Origin: Roseibium hamelinense | Lineage (GTDB): Bacteria; Pseudomonadota; Alphaproteobacteria; Rhizobiales; Stappiaceae | NCBI RefSeq assembly: GCF_007830545.1 | Contig: NZ_VLLF01000004.1 | Span: 62,001-126,000, forward strand | Direction: 5' to 3' | Length of the DNA stretch: 64,000 nucleotides | In this document: positions 9,387-17,603 of the stretch, piece by piece | Layout of the letters: every line of letters begins with the position of its first letter | How positions within the stretch are numbered: the first letter of the stretch is position 1 | Program-made: the position numbers and the translations under genes | Notes under the pieces: generated by a model | What the model was told of the DNA's origin: nothing | Seen by the model: the letters and a program-made list of their open reading frames with translations, nothing else | Databases searched by the model: none

Positions 9387-11756
9387 CTACGGATCTTTAT
9401 AACGGTTGAGATCAAGAAGCCCAGATTGCCGGGCGCTTTGCCGGTGGAGTGCGGTCTGGACGATGTCGGCAGTCTCCCAGAAGGCCGGGCTTGACCGGCG
9501 CACGCCATATCGGGCGACGAACTCAAGATATTGGTCTTGATTTTTTATTGTCTTGAGGGCGGCAACAAAGTCGGCAAGCCGTTCGGAAGAAACCGTGAAG
9601 AAGAAATTGGGGTAGCTGCCGAACTGACCCGGCACGATCGTCAGTGTATCTTTGTCCGGCTGTCGCCGTTCTTTTTCGCGGAACAGAAAGGCGACATTGG
9701 TGTGCGCCTTGTTGTGTGCCAGCGTGAATACGACCGGGTCTTCCTGCTTTGTGCCGGTGACGAGGAGCACGCTGAGGTTGGGCAGAAACCGGACGAAAGG
9801 CGCTGTTTGGCTGGCTGCCTCGCTAAGCGTACCCGCCAAGCTACCCGGGCCTGCGCAAGCGCTGCCCGCACACCGGTTGATCGGATCAGAAAGCGGCCAC
9901 AAGCCGCCGCCACGCGTTAAAAGTTCCTGCAAAAACTCCGGCTTCGGTGCATCGCTTTGAAATGAAATACCGGTTGGCGTCCGCGTGTCGAGCGGTTGAT
10001 CGCGAAGCCAGTCCACCACTGCGACCAAGTCTCCTTCATACCACTGCGCGACGAAGGCTTCGCGTTTGTTGGCCGGCATGAAGGTCAAAAAATTGCGTTC
10101 GCCTTCGCGCCGCAGGCTGTCCATGTAGAGCCGTGTGGTGAGCTGATGTTCGATATTCCCGAAAACGTCGAAACCGGCCACGAGATCATAGTAGATGCGT
10201 TCAAACAGGGGATAGTCGATCACCCAAGCGGTTTCCGGATAGTCGCCCGCAAAACCGGTGACAACCGAGGCATTGTCGAAGTTACGGTACACAGTCAAAT
10301 GTGCTTGCGGGTTGGTGCCGTCACCGTCCCAAATGTCATCGTAGTCCGGGCCGTTTTGGTACTGCGGACTGGCCGCGTACTGCCTGTACCTGTGGCGTGC
10401 GTATTCCAATGGGCCGCCGGTGACGAAACTCTCAAGGCGATCTTCAATATCCTTGTCGGATAAGGAAACCGGCAACTCAAGCAGAGGCGTCACCGCGTCG
10501 AGATAGGTCTGATTGGTGACCGATAAATCGGCGTCCGGATCCAGGAATGAGACCCAAAACCGGTCCTCGATGACATTGACCGCGACCTGGCCGTAGCAAA
10601 CCGGGCCGCGAATGAAACTGCGCACGAAGAAAAGGGCGTCGTCCAGTAGGAATTGATAGCGTGCGCGGGCAGGAATTGGCCTGAAGGTTGAAAAGGGATT
10701 GCCGCCGGCATTGGCGGAGTAGGGCGGCTTTCCGTCAATTCTCCAGTCTTCGGAAAAAAACAGCTGCCGGTAACGCTCCAGCCGTTTTGGGCCGATGTCG
10801 TAGACAATATGTTCCTTGTGCAAGATCGTGCCTTCGACCGGGACAAGCCGATAGAAAAACGGGCTTCCTGGATCGTCGAATGGCCGACGGGTCGCGATTT
10901 CGACAGGGGCAGGGCCTTCCTCGGAGGTAGACCGTATCATACGGAAAAAGCGGTCTGGACCATCCCCTTCGATGTGAAGGTGCGCGAGAAACAGATGCTC
11001 GTAAATATACCGGGCCGTCAGTTTGTGACGGTCGTCCGGCCGGTTTAAAAAGGTCTCTATTTCGCCAACGATGGCAGCAACCGGTTCGGGAATGCGTATG
11101 GGCGCCTCTGGCAGCGTGTCGCCGCTTTTTGCCCAGCTGATCAGCCGTTGAAACTCAGTATCTTCAAGAGCGGCCATGCCGTAGGGCATGCCCCCCATCG
11201 GATGTTCTTCCGTGTAGGCCTCCAACTCGTTCGGAGCAGGACAGGAAAGTTGCCGGACGGTTTTGAGCTTTATGGCTTCGGGCAGCCGTTTGTTGGGTGG
11301 AACTGGATTGGCCCGTCCAAGTTCAAGCAGTGATATGAGCGCAGACGGAAAAGCATCACGTTGCGACGGGTCTTTGAGAACCGGAAAGAAGCCCTTTGTG
11401 CGCCAAGCCGCTTCACCATGGGCATCAATGCCAAGCCGGGTCAGCGGGGCATCCTGCATACGCCCGGAATCATAGACACGTTCCTTGCTTGCGCCGCGAA
11501 TGAGTCCCTCAGAAGAGGAGAGTTTGAGCTGACACGGCGCATCATAACATCCATGACAAACCACACAGCGTTTTTCCACGAGCGCTGGAATATCGGACCA
11601 GTTTTTTTCGAGCGCTGACCGATCGGTTTGGTTGAGTTCCGCCCGGACCGGGTACTGTGTGGGCTCATCATCCCCGCTCTTCTGACACCCCGCGATCACA
11701 AAAATCAGGGCCGCACATGCAAGAGCGCGCAAAGAGGTGCCGCCGGAAAATCGCAT
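9387..11756 (-). CDS. cti: Fatty acid cis/trans isomerase, haem c lipoprotein
   Basis: Cti converts cis-unsaturated membrane acyl chains to trans forms in the periplasm, quickly stiffening the membrane under solvent or heat stress. The 789-residue protein starts with a signal sequence ending in the lipobox FVIAGC (Cys24), so it is probably lipid-anchored, which is unusual because the pseudomonad enzyme is soluble. The haem c site CVVCH is at 64-68, followed by the Cti-typical GCYDAPCQLKL. The family-typical MGGMPYG segment is at about 185-195 and the FNRPDDRHKLTARYIYEHLF block at about 235-260. Length matches the family (about 760-790). It appears monocistronic. Confidence 0.92.
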   Translation of the reverse strand: MRFSGGTSLRALACAALIFVIAGCQKSGDDEPTQYPVRAELNQTDRSALEKNWSDIPALVEKRCVVCHGCYDAPCQLKLSSSEGLIRGASKERVYDSGRMQDAPLTRLGIDAHGEAAWRTKGFFPVLKDPSQRDAFPSALISLLELGRANPVPPNKRLPEAIKLKTVRQLSCPAPNELEAYTEEHPMGGMPYGMAALEDTEFQRLISWAKSGDTLPEAPIRIPEPVAAIVGEIETFLNRPDDRHKLTARYIYEHLFLAHLHIEGDGPDRFFRMIRSTSEEGPAPVEIATRRPFDDPGSPFFYRLVPVEGTILHKEHIVYDIGPKRLERYRQLFFSEDWRIDGKPPYSANAGGNPFSTFRPIPARARYQFLLDDALFFVRSFIRGPVCYGQVAVNVIEDRFWVSFLDPDADLSVTNQTYLDAVTPLLELPVSLSDKDIEDRLESFVTGGPLEYARHRYRQYAASPQYQNGPDYDDIWDGDGTNPQAHLTVYRNFDNASVVTGFAGDYPETAWVIDYPLFERIYYDLVAGFDVFGNIEHQLTTRLYMDSLRREGERNFLTFMPANKREAFVAQWYEGDLVAVVDWLRDQPLDTRTPTGISFQSDAPKPEFLQELLTRGGGLWPLSDPINRCAGSACAGPGSLAGTLSEAASQTAPFVRFLPNLSVLLVTGTKQEDPVVFTLAHNKAHTNVAFLFREKERRQPDKDTLTIVPGQFGSYPNFFFTVSSERLADFVAALKTIKNQDQYLEFVARYGVRRSSPAFWETADIVQTALHRQSARQSGLLDLNRYKDP

Positions 11757-11843
11757 TCAAAACCGCCTGAGCCAGTAGGGTTCCAAGAGTTTAGCCTCAT
11801 TGCAGCAGCCGGCGTCAAGGGTGCCTTAGGGGCCTCTTGCAGC

Positions 11844-12173
11844 TCAAACCATCGCACGTGCAAGCGAAGTGATCGCCATTGCGGCAATGGCTTTGTTGGG
11901 GCCGTTTGCTGGCCCTCCGGCCGTATGCTGCGCGATAGGCAGCGTATTCAGATCAGCCGTATTAATGTTGTCTAGATCGGCCGCTTTTGCGGCGTCTTCC
12001 GCTGCAAAGCGGACTGTGTCGAACAAAATCACAAGCGATCGCCAGACTTCCTTAGGTGGGCTTTCAGGCATGTTGCACCAGCGAATAACGGCGTCTTGGT
12101 CAACGCCCAGATAGGCGGAGGCTTCTTCAGTGCTGAGGCCGAAAAAGTCAATAATTGCTTTAAAGTTCGTCAT
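11844..12173 (-). CDS. Small protein with HTH-like N-terminus
   Basis: A 109-residue protein whose first 45 residues (IIDFFGLSTEEASAYLGVDQDAVIRWC) read as a helix-turn-helix of the kind that pairs an E/D-rich first helix with an RW-containing recognition helix. This is similar in layout to YdiL/Aca2-type or ArsR-like small regulators, but I cannot name the family. The rest is Ala-rich and helical. It lies 88 bases upstream of cti on the same strand and is divergent from minC, so it could control either. The start ATG follows GCGGAAA at a usable distance. Confidence 0.6.
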   Translation of the reverse strand: MTNFKAIIDFFGLSTEEASAYLGVDQDAVIRWCNMPESPPKEVWRSLVILFDTVRFAAEDAAKAADLDNINTADLNTLPIAQHTAGGPANGPNKAIAAMAITSLARAMV

Positions 12174-12469
12174 TTGTCATTTCCGCATTCCGGCGGTTGA
12201 GTTCACATATGAAATATATTGCACTGCAATATGGCAGAATGTCGAGTGATTGCCCTGCCATGGGTAAATTATTTTTCCGGCAAACTTGCAGGGCGCTATC
12301 TGCGAGCCACGGAAATCGGCAATGGCGATCAAGTGCTTGTCTGCCGTTTGGAGGCAGCCGGAGGCTTTTATATCGGTGGAAAACGAAGTCCTGCCCCATT
12401 GTGAGGCGCAGAGGATGTTAGTTTTGCCATTGATTCTTCGACATAACGCAGTCTTCCGCGAGCTCCTGA
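12174..12469. other. Divergent intergenic region upstream of minC
   Basis: About 296 bases between the small HTH-like gene (minus) and minC (plus). It should contain both promoters. Short open frames on both strands overlap here but have no recognisable domain and no good ribosome binding site, so I read it as non-coding. No terminator or long palindrome seen. Confidence 0.5.
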
Positions 12470-13279
12470 ATGAAATTCAAGGGAAAGTCCTTCATTGCAA
12501 TCGTCCTGACGCCAGACCAGCCTTATGATGAATGGTTTGCCGAAATTGATCGCATTATTGCGCGGTCGCCGGGGTTTTTCATCGACAGGCCGATCATTCT
12601 GGATGTCCGTGGTAAAAAAATGCCAATTGAGGATCTGGAGACCCTGCTGGACGGTATGGCGAGCCGTTCCATCAGAGTGATGGGTATCGACGGGATTGCT
12701 GGAACCCGACTGAAGCCAGGTATGCCGCCTAGTTTTGCAGGAGGACGGCTGGCATCTGATGTCGAGGTGCCGGATACGCCGGGTGCTGTGGCCGCGCCGC
12801 ACGACGAAACAGCCGCGGCACGCTCGCAGAGTGAAAAGAAAACGTCAAAGAGCACCTCCAAAACCGCCAAGAATGGTTCGGCTTCCGAAAAGACGAGCGC
12901 TCGCAAGTCCGGCGATCGTGCACCTGTCACCATACCGTCCTCTTCAGATCCGCAATCCATTCTCATTAGCGAGCCGGTCCGGTCCGGGCAGAGCATTATG
13001 CACCCATCCGGCGATGTGACGGTTGTCGGCTCGGTCAGTTCCGGCGCGGAGATCATCGCGGGCGGGTCGATCCACGTCTACGGCACTTTGCGTGGTAGAG
13101 CACTCGCCGGAGTATCGGGCAATGAAACAGCCCGTATCTTTTGTTCCAAATTGGACGCCGAGCTGGTGTCGATCAATGGCCTTTACAAGGTGGCCGATGA
13201 TTTTGACGCCGAGCTCTTGAACACGGCGGCTCAGATCCGGTTCGAGGATGAGAACCTGGTCTTTGAGAAGCTCGACTAG
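12470..13279 (+). CDS. minC: Septum site-determining protein MinC
   Basis: MinC inhibits FtsZ polymerisation away from mid-cell. The 269-residue protein has a small alpha/beta N-terminal domain (about 1-85: [23 protein letters not shown]), a long Lys/Ser/Thr/Ala linker (about 105-160) and the C-terminal right-handed beta-helix (about 165-269) with the conserved [24 protein letters not shown] and [13 protein letters not shown]. The beta-helix is the MinD-binding and dimerisation part. It is first in minCDE, the order found in alphaproteobacteria that keep the system. The linker is longer and more basic than in E. coli MinC. The start lacks a strong Shine-Dalgarno. Confidence 0.96.
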   Translation: MKFKGKSFIAIVLTPDQPYDEWFAEIDRIIARSPGFFIDRPIILDVRGKKMPIEDLETLLDGMASRSIRVMGIDGIAGTRLKPGMPPSFAGGRLASDVEVPDTPGAVAAPHDETAAARSQSEKKTSKSTSKTAKNGSASEKTSARKSGDRAPVTIPSSSDPQSILISEPVRSGQSIMHPSGDVTVVGSVSSGAEIIAGGSIHVYGTLRGRALAGVSGNETARIFCSKLDAELVSINGLYKVADDFDAELLNTAAQIRFEDENLVFEKLD

Positions 13280-13344
13280 CCGGCATCTTTTCGCCCCAGA
13301 AAGCGGGCAGAACGCATGCCGCACAACACGATAAGGAATTGGCT

Positions 13345-14166
13345 ATGAGCAACGCCACAGTCATCGTGGTCACTTCGGGAAAAGGCGGCGTCGGAAAGAC
13401 GACGTCTTCTGCAGCAATTGCCTCCGCATTGGCCAAGGAAGGATACCAGGTTTGCGCGATCGACTTTGACGTTGGCTTGCGCAACCTTGACCTGATCATG
13501 GGCGCCGAGCGCCGGGTCGTTTTCGATCTTGTCAATGTGGTGCGCGGCGAAGCCTCGATCAAACAGGCGCTCGTGCGCGACAAAAAGCTGGAAAATCTCT
13601 ACCTGCTGCCGGCCTCACAAACGCGGGACAAGGATGCGCTGACCGAAGAGGGGGTTGCCAGCGTTATCAATGAGCTGCGCATGTATTTCGACTGGATTGT
13701 CTGCGACAGCCCGGCTGGTATCGAACGCGGCGCAACTCTTGCCATGCGGCATGCCGATGAGGCAATCATCGTCTCAAATCCGGAAGTGTCCTCAGTGCGG
13801 GACTGTGACAGGATTATCGGTCTGCTCGACGCAAAGACGATCGTTGCCGAAGAAGGCAAACGCATGCCAAAGCATCTCTTGATAACGCGTTATGATATAG
13901 AGCGCGCAAAAACCGGCGACATGCTGGACGTCAATGACGTTGTCGACATTCTGTCGGTTCCGCTGATCGGCGTCATTCCAGAAAGCCGGGACGTGCTAAA
14001 GGCATCGAATGTGGGCTTGCCGGTCACACTGTCCGACGAGAATTCGCCTGCTTCCAAGGCCTACACGGAGGCAACACAACGTCTGCTTGGCTCCGATGTG
14101 CCCGTGACCATTCCTTCCGAGAAAAAGGGCTTCCTCGGCAAGCTCTTCAAGGGGAGGGCTGCATGA
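13345..14166 (+). CDS. minD: Septum site-determining ATPase MinD
   Basis: MinD is a membrane-bound ParA-type ATPase that recruits MinC and oscillates with MinE. The deviant Walker A GKGGVGKTT is at 11-19, with the following IDFDVGLRNLDLIMG and CDSPAGIE (Walker B region) typical of MinD rather than ParA. The C-terminus KKGFLGKLFKG is the amphipathic membrane-targeting helix. I chose the ATG at 13345, with AAGGAA seven bases upstream, over an in-frame TTG two codons earlier. The gap to minC is 65 bases, and the stop overlaps the minE start by four bases. Confidence 0.97.
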   Translation: MSNATVIVVTSGKGGVGKTTSSAAIASALAKEGYQVCAIDFDVGLRNLDLIMGAERRVVFDLVNVVRGEASIKQALVRDKKLENLYLLPASQTRDKDALTEEGVASVINELRMYFDWIVCDSPAGIERGATLAMRHADEAIIVSNPEVSSVRDCDRIIGLLDAKTIVAEEGKRMPKHLLITRYDIERAKTGDMLDVNDVVDILSVPLIGVIPESRDVLKASNVGLPVTLSDENSPASKAYTEATQRLLGSDVPVTIPSEKKGFLGKLFKGRAA

Positions 14167-14423
14167 ATTTCATGAGCTTCTTTGGCAAACGGGGGGAATC
14201 CGCCTCTGTTGCCAAGAATCGACTTCAAATCCTGCTGGCCCATGAAAGATCCGACAACGGCACGGATGCAGCGCTCATTTCCTCACTGCGAGAGGATATT
14301 CTTGCCGTGGTCAAAAAACACATATCGATCGACCCGGATGCCGTGCGTCTGGAAATGGACCGGGATGGCGATGTGACGACCCTTGGAATAGACATAGAAC
14401 TTCCAGGATCAACCCGAGACTGA
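14163..14423 (+). CDS. minE: Cell division topological specificity factor MinE
   Basis: MinE stimulates the MinD ATPase and drives pole-to-pole oscillation. It is 86 residues, the normal length. The N-terminal part MNFMSFFGK is the membrane-binding loop, followed by the anti-MinCD helix AKNRLQILLAHERS, then LREDILAVVKKHISID and the beta strands around VRLEMDRDGDVTTLGIDIELP. The ATG overlaps the minD stop (ATGA), so translation is coupled. The gene is convergent with the anti-sigma gene beyond. Confidence 0.97.
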   Translation: MNFMSFFGKRGESASVAKNRLQILLAHERSDNGTDAALISSLREDILAVVKKHISIDPDAVRLEMDRDGDVTTLGIDIELPGSTRD

Positions 14424-14440
14424 GAACAGCCCTCGACCGA

Positions 14441-14463
14441 AAAGCCAGCAATTGGCCGGCTTT
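14441..14463. terminator. Imperfect hairpin between convergent minE and anti-sigma genes
   Basis: AAAGCC at 14441-14446 pairs with GGCTTT at 14458-14463, with an inner GC/GC continuation after one mismatch. The A/T ends could serve both strands, but there is no real U-run, so this is a weak terminator candidate between two convergent genes. Confidence 0.4.
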
Positions 14464-14475
14464 CGAGTGTCCTCG

Positions 14476-15210
14476 TCAGTTGGGCTGGCGTGTAAAGCCT
14501 TTGCCAAGGATCGGGCCGGTCGGCAGGCCAGTCGGGGAGCCGCCCGGTTGCTCAAACGTGATTTCGTAGAGCTGATCGGTTTCGGGGCTGGGCAACGCCG
14601 GCGCGGAAAGCGTCGTTTTTTGCGGAGTGTCGAAAACGCCAACCGAGACTGGCGGACCATCCGGATCCGGTTTGGTCCATAGTTGAAGAACTTGACCGGC
14701 AGGCACTTCTGTGTCGCCAAGCATTGTCACGAGGGTCCGGTTGTCTTCGGTGCCTTCAATCATTGCGACCGGCTGACCGTCGTCATTGAGAAGCACGGCC
14801 ACCACCTTTGGCTCGACGGTTGTCATGACATTCCAAGTCAGCGCAATTGCAAGGATAAGGCTCGCTGCCAGACTTGCTGCCGTGGTGACAATGAGCGCAC
14901 GCGGGCGCGCGCTTTTTTCAGGCCGCGCAAATGGCACAACGGTTTCCGGGGCTGTGTCGGTCTGCGGTGCCGCGTCCCCCGCGGTATCGTCCAGTCCGCC
15001 GGATATCCGCGACCACATGTCTGCCGGCAACTCTTGCGGTTCGACCGTGTCATCAAGTTCTGAAAAACGGCGGCGAGACCCTTCGACCAGTGCGGCAAAG
15101 CCCGCGTTGGTTTCAAGCAGCTTTTCGGCCTCGGCTTGTTCAACAGAGTCAAGCAGGCCAATGACGAATTCGTCAGCAAGCTCGGAGTGAGGGCGCTTTG
15201 TTTGACTCAT
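14476..15210 (-). CDS. Anti-sigma factor, RskA/ChrR-like membrane protein
   Basis: A 244-residue anti-sigma factor: a cytosolic N-terminal part (SELADEFVIGLLDSVEQAEAE, about 10-35) typical of RskA-type anti-sigma domains, one membrane helix at about 107-128 (ALIVTTAASLAASLILAIAL), and an extracytoplasmic RskA C-terminal domain with LQLWTKPDPDGPPVSVGVF. No zinc HxxxCxxC motif is present, so it is not a ZAS-type redox sensor. The ATG at 15210 overlaps the stop of the ECF sigma gene (ATGA), the usual coupling of a sigma and its cognate inhibitor. It would hold the sigma factor at the membrane until an envelope signal releases it. Confidence 0.9.
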   Translation of the reverse strand: MSQTKRPHSELADEFVIGLLDSVEQAEAEKLLETNAGFAALVEGSRRRFSELDDTVEPQELPADMWSRISGGLDDTAGDAAPQTDTAPETVVPFARPEKSARPRALIVTTAASLAASLILAIALTWNVMTTVEPKVVAVLLNDDGQPVAMIEGTEDNRTLVTMLGDTEVPAGQVLQLWTKPDPDGPPVSVGVFDTPQKTTLSAPALPSPETDQLYEITFEQPGGSPTGLPTGPILGKGFTRQPN

Positions 15211-15764
15211 GACATGCACTCCCGCAGAGCAGCCAACCCGCGCCGCAACCACGTTTTTGTGGTTCCGAGCGGTGCCTGGAGGCGGCCTGCGATTTCGCCA
15301 TGTGTGCAGCCCAAAACGTAAGACATCAGAACGGCAGTTCGCTTTTCTTCTTGCAGCCCTTCAAGGCATTTTTTCAGTTCGCTGTCATGCCCGAGGTTTT
15401 TCCAGGCATCATCGACACGGTCTGTTTCGACGCGCAACTCAAGGCGGTCATCTTCAGTTGCGATTTCGCGCGCATCGGATCGTAAGATGCTCAGACACCG
15501 GTTCCGCAAAACCGCATAAATCCAAGGTTTTGCTGCGCCGCGGCGGGCATCAAATTGATGTGCCTTGCGCCAGATCAGGATCAGCGTGTCCTGTAGCGCG
15601 TCTTCTGCCAGCTCTTTCTGTTGCAAGAGCCTGCGGGCAACGCCGAGCATTTTGGGGCCTTCCGTCTCCAGGATTTCACGGAGCGCGGCCTTGTCGCCCT
15701 GCGCGCACAGTTCCAGCTGCTGTGCAAGCTGCGATCCTGCGGGTGTCTGTAATGTGGTTGCCAA
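15207..15764 (-). CDS. ECF-family RNA polymerase sigma factor
   Basis: The sigma-2 region is visible as EDALQDTLILIWRKAHQFD followed by AKPWIYAVLRNRCLSILR, and sigma-4 as ALQEEKRTAVLMSYVLGCTH-like sequence ending in GTTKTWLRRGLAALRECM. Sequence before QLAQQLELCAQGDKAAL does not look like an ECF protein, and no ATG exists upstream. A TTG at 15764 gives about 186 residues, the normal ECF length, whereas a GTG at 15908 would give 233. The anti-sigma follows with a 4-base overlap, and a DUF4394 gene lies directly upstream on the same strand. This trio recurs in proteobacteria and suggests an envelope-stress regulon, with autoregulation likely. Confidence 0.88.
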   Translation of the reverse strand: MATTLQTPAGSQLAQQLELCAQGDKAALREILETEGPKMLGVARRLLQQKELAEDALQDTLILIWRKAHQFDARRGAAKPWIYAVLRNRCLSILRSDAREIATEDDRLELRVETDRVDDAWKNLGHDSELKKCLEGLQEEKRTAVLMSYVLGCTHGEIAGRLQAPLGTTKTWLRRGLAALRECMS

Positions 15765-15966
15765 TCTGTGTGCCCCAATTTTGTTTGGCAGGCCTGATAT
15801 CGCTGACAGATAGAATAGGGCGTGTCGGCTGCAGTTTATAGCCTGGCGGATGTTGTTTCTTTGAAATCGGTTCGGAGCGCGCCGTGTCTGGGGGCAGGTG
15901 GTAGACACAGAGGCTCCGAACCAGTTGCCTTGCGGTATGTGTGGGACTACCGCAAGGCGGGCCTCG

Positions 15967-16755
15967 TCAATTTGCGGTCATGAACGTGATGTCGCGCAGC
16001 GGGGTTTCCAGGCCTTCAAGTGTCCATTTACCGGTGACGCCACCGTTCTCCAGCGAGACGGTGTAGAGCTCAGTGCCGGCTGCCAGCCATGCTTGGTTTT
16101 CGCCATCTGCATTCGTCGCAATATCAAACGCGTAGGTCTGCGGCTTGGCGATGCCGAGCTTGCCGATTGCCGCGAGCGTTCCGTCATTCGGAGACGTTTG
16201 CTGGATCACGGCATTGATCGTGGCATCAATGTCGTACATCGCCGTTGAAGCGGGCTTGCCGAACGAGTTGATATATGCGGCCGCAACGATGTTTGGAGCT
16301 TCTCCGGCATGCATGTCCTTCGCCTCAAATGACAGGCTTCCGTCCACGGTGACCTTGCCACTCTCAATGTCGACGCGGTGATTTGTGGTGCCGGTCATGA
16401 AGCGGAGCTTATTTGCTTTCGGATTGAAATCTACTATCACCGGATTGCCGTCTTCAATCGGCAGCATCTTGTCCATGGTGGAAATGGCCGTCGCTTCGCC
16501 GGTTTTCGGATTGATCTCGACAATTCTGTGATCGGCTGTGACGCCGATGAGTTGGCCGGTTGCCGGACGCTGGTCGATTCCGAGCAATTTGTCGACGCCG
16601 GACACGTCCATGCTGCCACCGACTTTGCCGGTCGCACTGTCGATCATTACCAGTGTCTTGTCGCCGGATAGCCCAATTGCCGGGGTTGCGGCTGCTGCAC
16701 CTGCGGACAACACGAGAAGGGAGGCGGCGGTAAGCGCCTTGGTCAGAAATGTCAT
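15967..16755 (-). CDS. DUF4394 secreted beta-propeller-like protein
   Basis: A 262-residue protein with a clear Sec signal peptide (about 1-22, ending SAGAAA). The mature part has repeating units such as IGLSGDKTLVMIDSATGKV, LIGVTADHRIVEINPKTGEA and VIVDFNPKANKLRFMTGTTN, with the NHRVD motif typical of DUF4394. The repeats suggest a periplasmic or secreted propeller fold. Biochemical role is not known. It lies just upstream of the ECF sigma/anti-sigma pair on the same strand, which fits a member or sensor of that regulon. Confidence 0.85.
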   Translation of the reverse strand: MTFLTKALTAASLLVLSAGAAAATPAIGLSGDKTLVMIDSATGKVGGSMDVSGVDKLLGIDQRPATGQLIGVTADHRIVEINPKTGEATAISTMDKMLPIEDGNPVIVDFNPKANKLRFMTGTTNHRVDIESGKVTVDGSLSFEAKDMHAGEAPNIVAAAYINSFGKPASTAMYDIDATINAVIQQTSPNDGTLAAIGKLGIAKPQTYAFDIATNADGENQAWLAAGTELYTVSLENGGVTGKWTLEGLETPLRDITFMTAN

Positions 16756-16887
16756 CTATCGTCTCCAATCATCCAAACTTCGTGCAGGCCTTGTCGGCCC
16801 GCATTCTGGAGACGGTGTGGGCAGGGTTTTGGATGCAGATGAATTAAAAAAATTCTGCTTCAAAGCAGGACCGATGCTGTCGATCTC

Positions 16888-17601
16888 CTATTCAGAGGTT
16901 TGCACATCGAATATTGAGGCCTTGCCGCTTTCATCAAGAAGCCGCCAATCGCCTTCGGCAAGGCCGCCCAGCGTCAGTCCGCCGATTTGGATGCGTGCGA
17001 GTTCAGTCACGTGATTGCCGACCGCCGCAAACATGCGGCGGACCTGATGGTAACGTCCTTCATTCAATATGACACGCGCACGGCTCTTGCCGATTACGTC
17101 CAGCTGGGCGGGCTTGAGCGGCTTGGTTTCCCCCTCAAGCATCATCTCCCCAGACGAAAAAATTTCGGCCTCGGTCCCCGTCATGGGGCGGTCCAGCGTC
17201 ACTTCGTAGACTTTCGGCACCTCCGACTTCGGTGAAATCACCTTGTGAAGAAACGTTCCGTCATCGGTGAACAGAAGAGCCCCGGACGTTTCCTTGTCGA
17301 GCCGGCCAATCGTCGACAAGACGGGCTTTCGCATGCGGAACCGGTCGGGCAATAGGTCGTACACCAGACGTCCCTGATCCTTGGTCGAACAGGTGTAACC
17401 GAGCGGCTTGTTGAGCAGCAGAACCATGCCCGGTGCCGGGTCTAATGGCTCATCATCAAACAGGATATCTTCGTGCGCTGTTGGACTGTCGGCCTTGAGC
17501 GCTGTGCCGTCGCGGTCCGTCACCCAGCCGTTCTTGATGGCTTTTTGAATGTCCTTCCGGCTGCCATATCCAAGATTTGCGATCAGTTTGACCAGCCGCA
17601 T
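16888..17601 (-). CDS. rsuA: rRNA pseudouridine synthase, RsuA family
   Basis: RsuA-type enzymes isomerise a uridine in 16S rRNA (U516 in E. coli). The 237-residue protein begins with an S4-like RNA-binding domain (MRLVKLIANLGYGSRKDIQKAI), then VLLLNKPLGYTCS, and the catalytic loop GRLDKETSG with the nucleophile Asp102. The tail has EGRYHQVRRMFAAVGNHV, diagnostic of the RsuA/RluB/E/F group. Without a longer N-terminal S4 domain, RluE-like activity cannot be excluded. It follows the RsmC-like gene with only two bases between, so both rRNA-modifying genes probably form one operon. Confidence 0.9.
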   Translation of the reverse strand: MRLVKLIANLGYGSRKDIQKAIKNGWVTDRDGTALKADSPTAHEDILFDDEPLDPAPGMVLLLNKPLGYTCSTKDQGRLVYDLLPDRFRMRKPVLSTIGRLDKETSGALLFTDDGTFLHKVISPKSEVPKVYEVTLDRPMTGTEAEIFSSGEMMLEGETKPLKPAQLDVIGKSRARVILNEGRYHQVRRMFAAVGNHVTELARIQIGGLTLGGLAEGDWRLLDESGKASIFDVQTSE

Positions 17602-17603
17602 GA

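Noticed and set aside
9996..10463. Long plus-strand open frames inside cti
   Set aside because: Shadows of a strongly biased coding frame; the minus-strand haem c isomerase explains the region.
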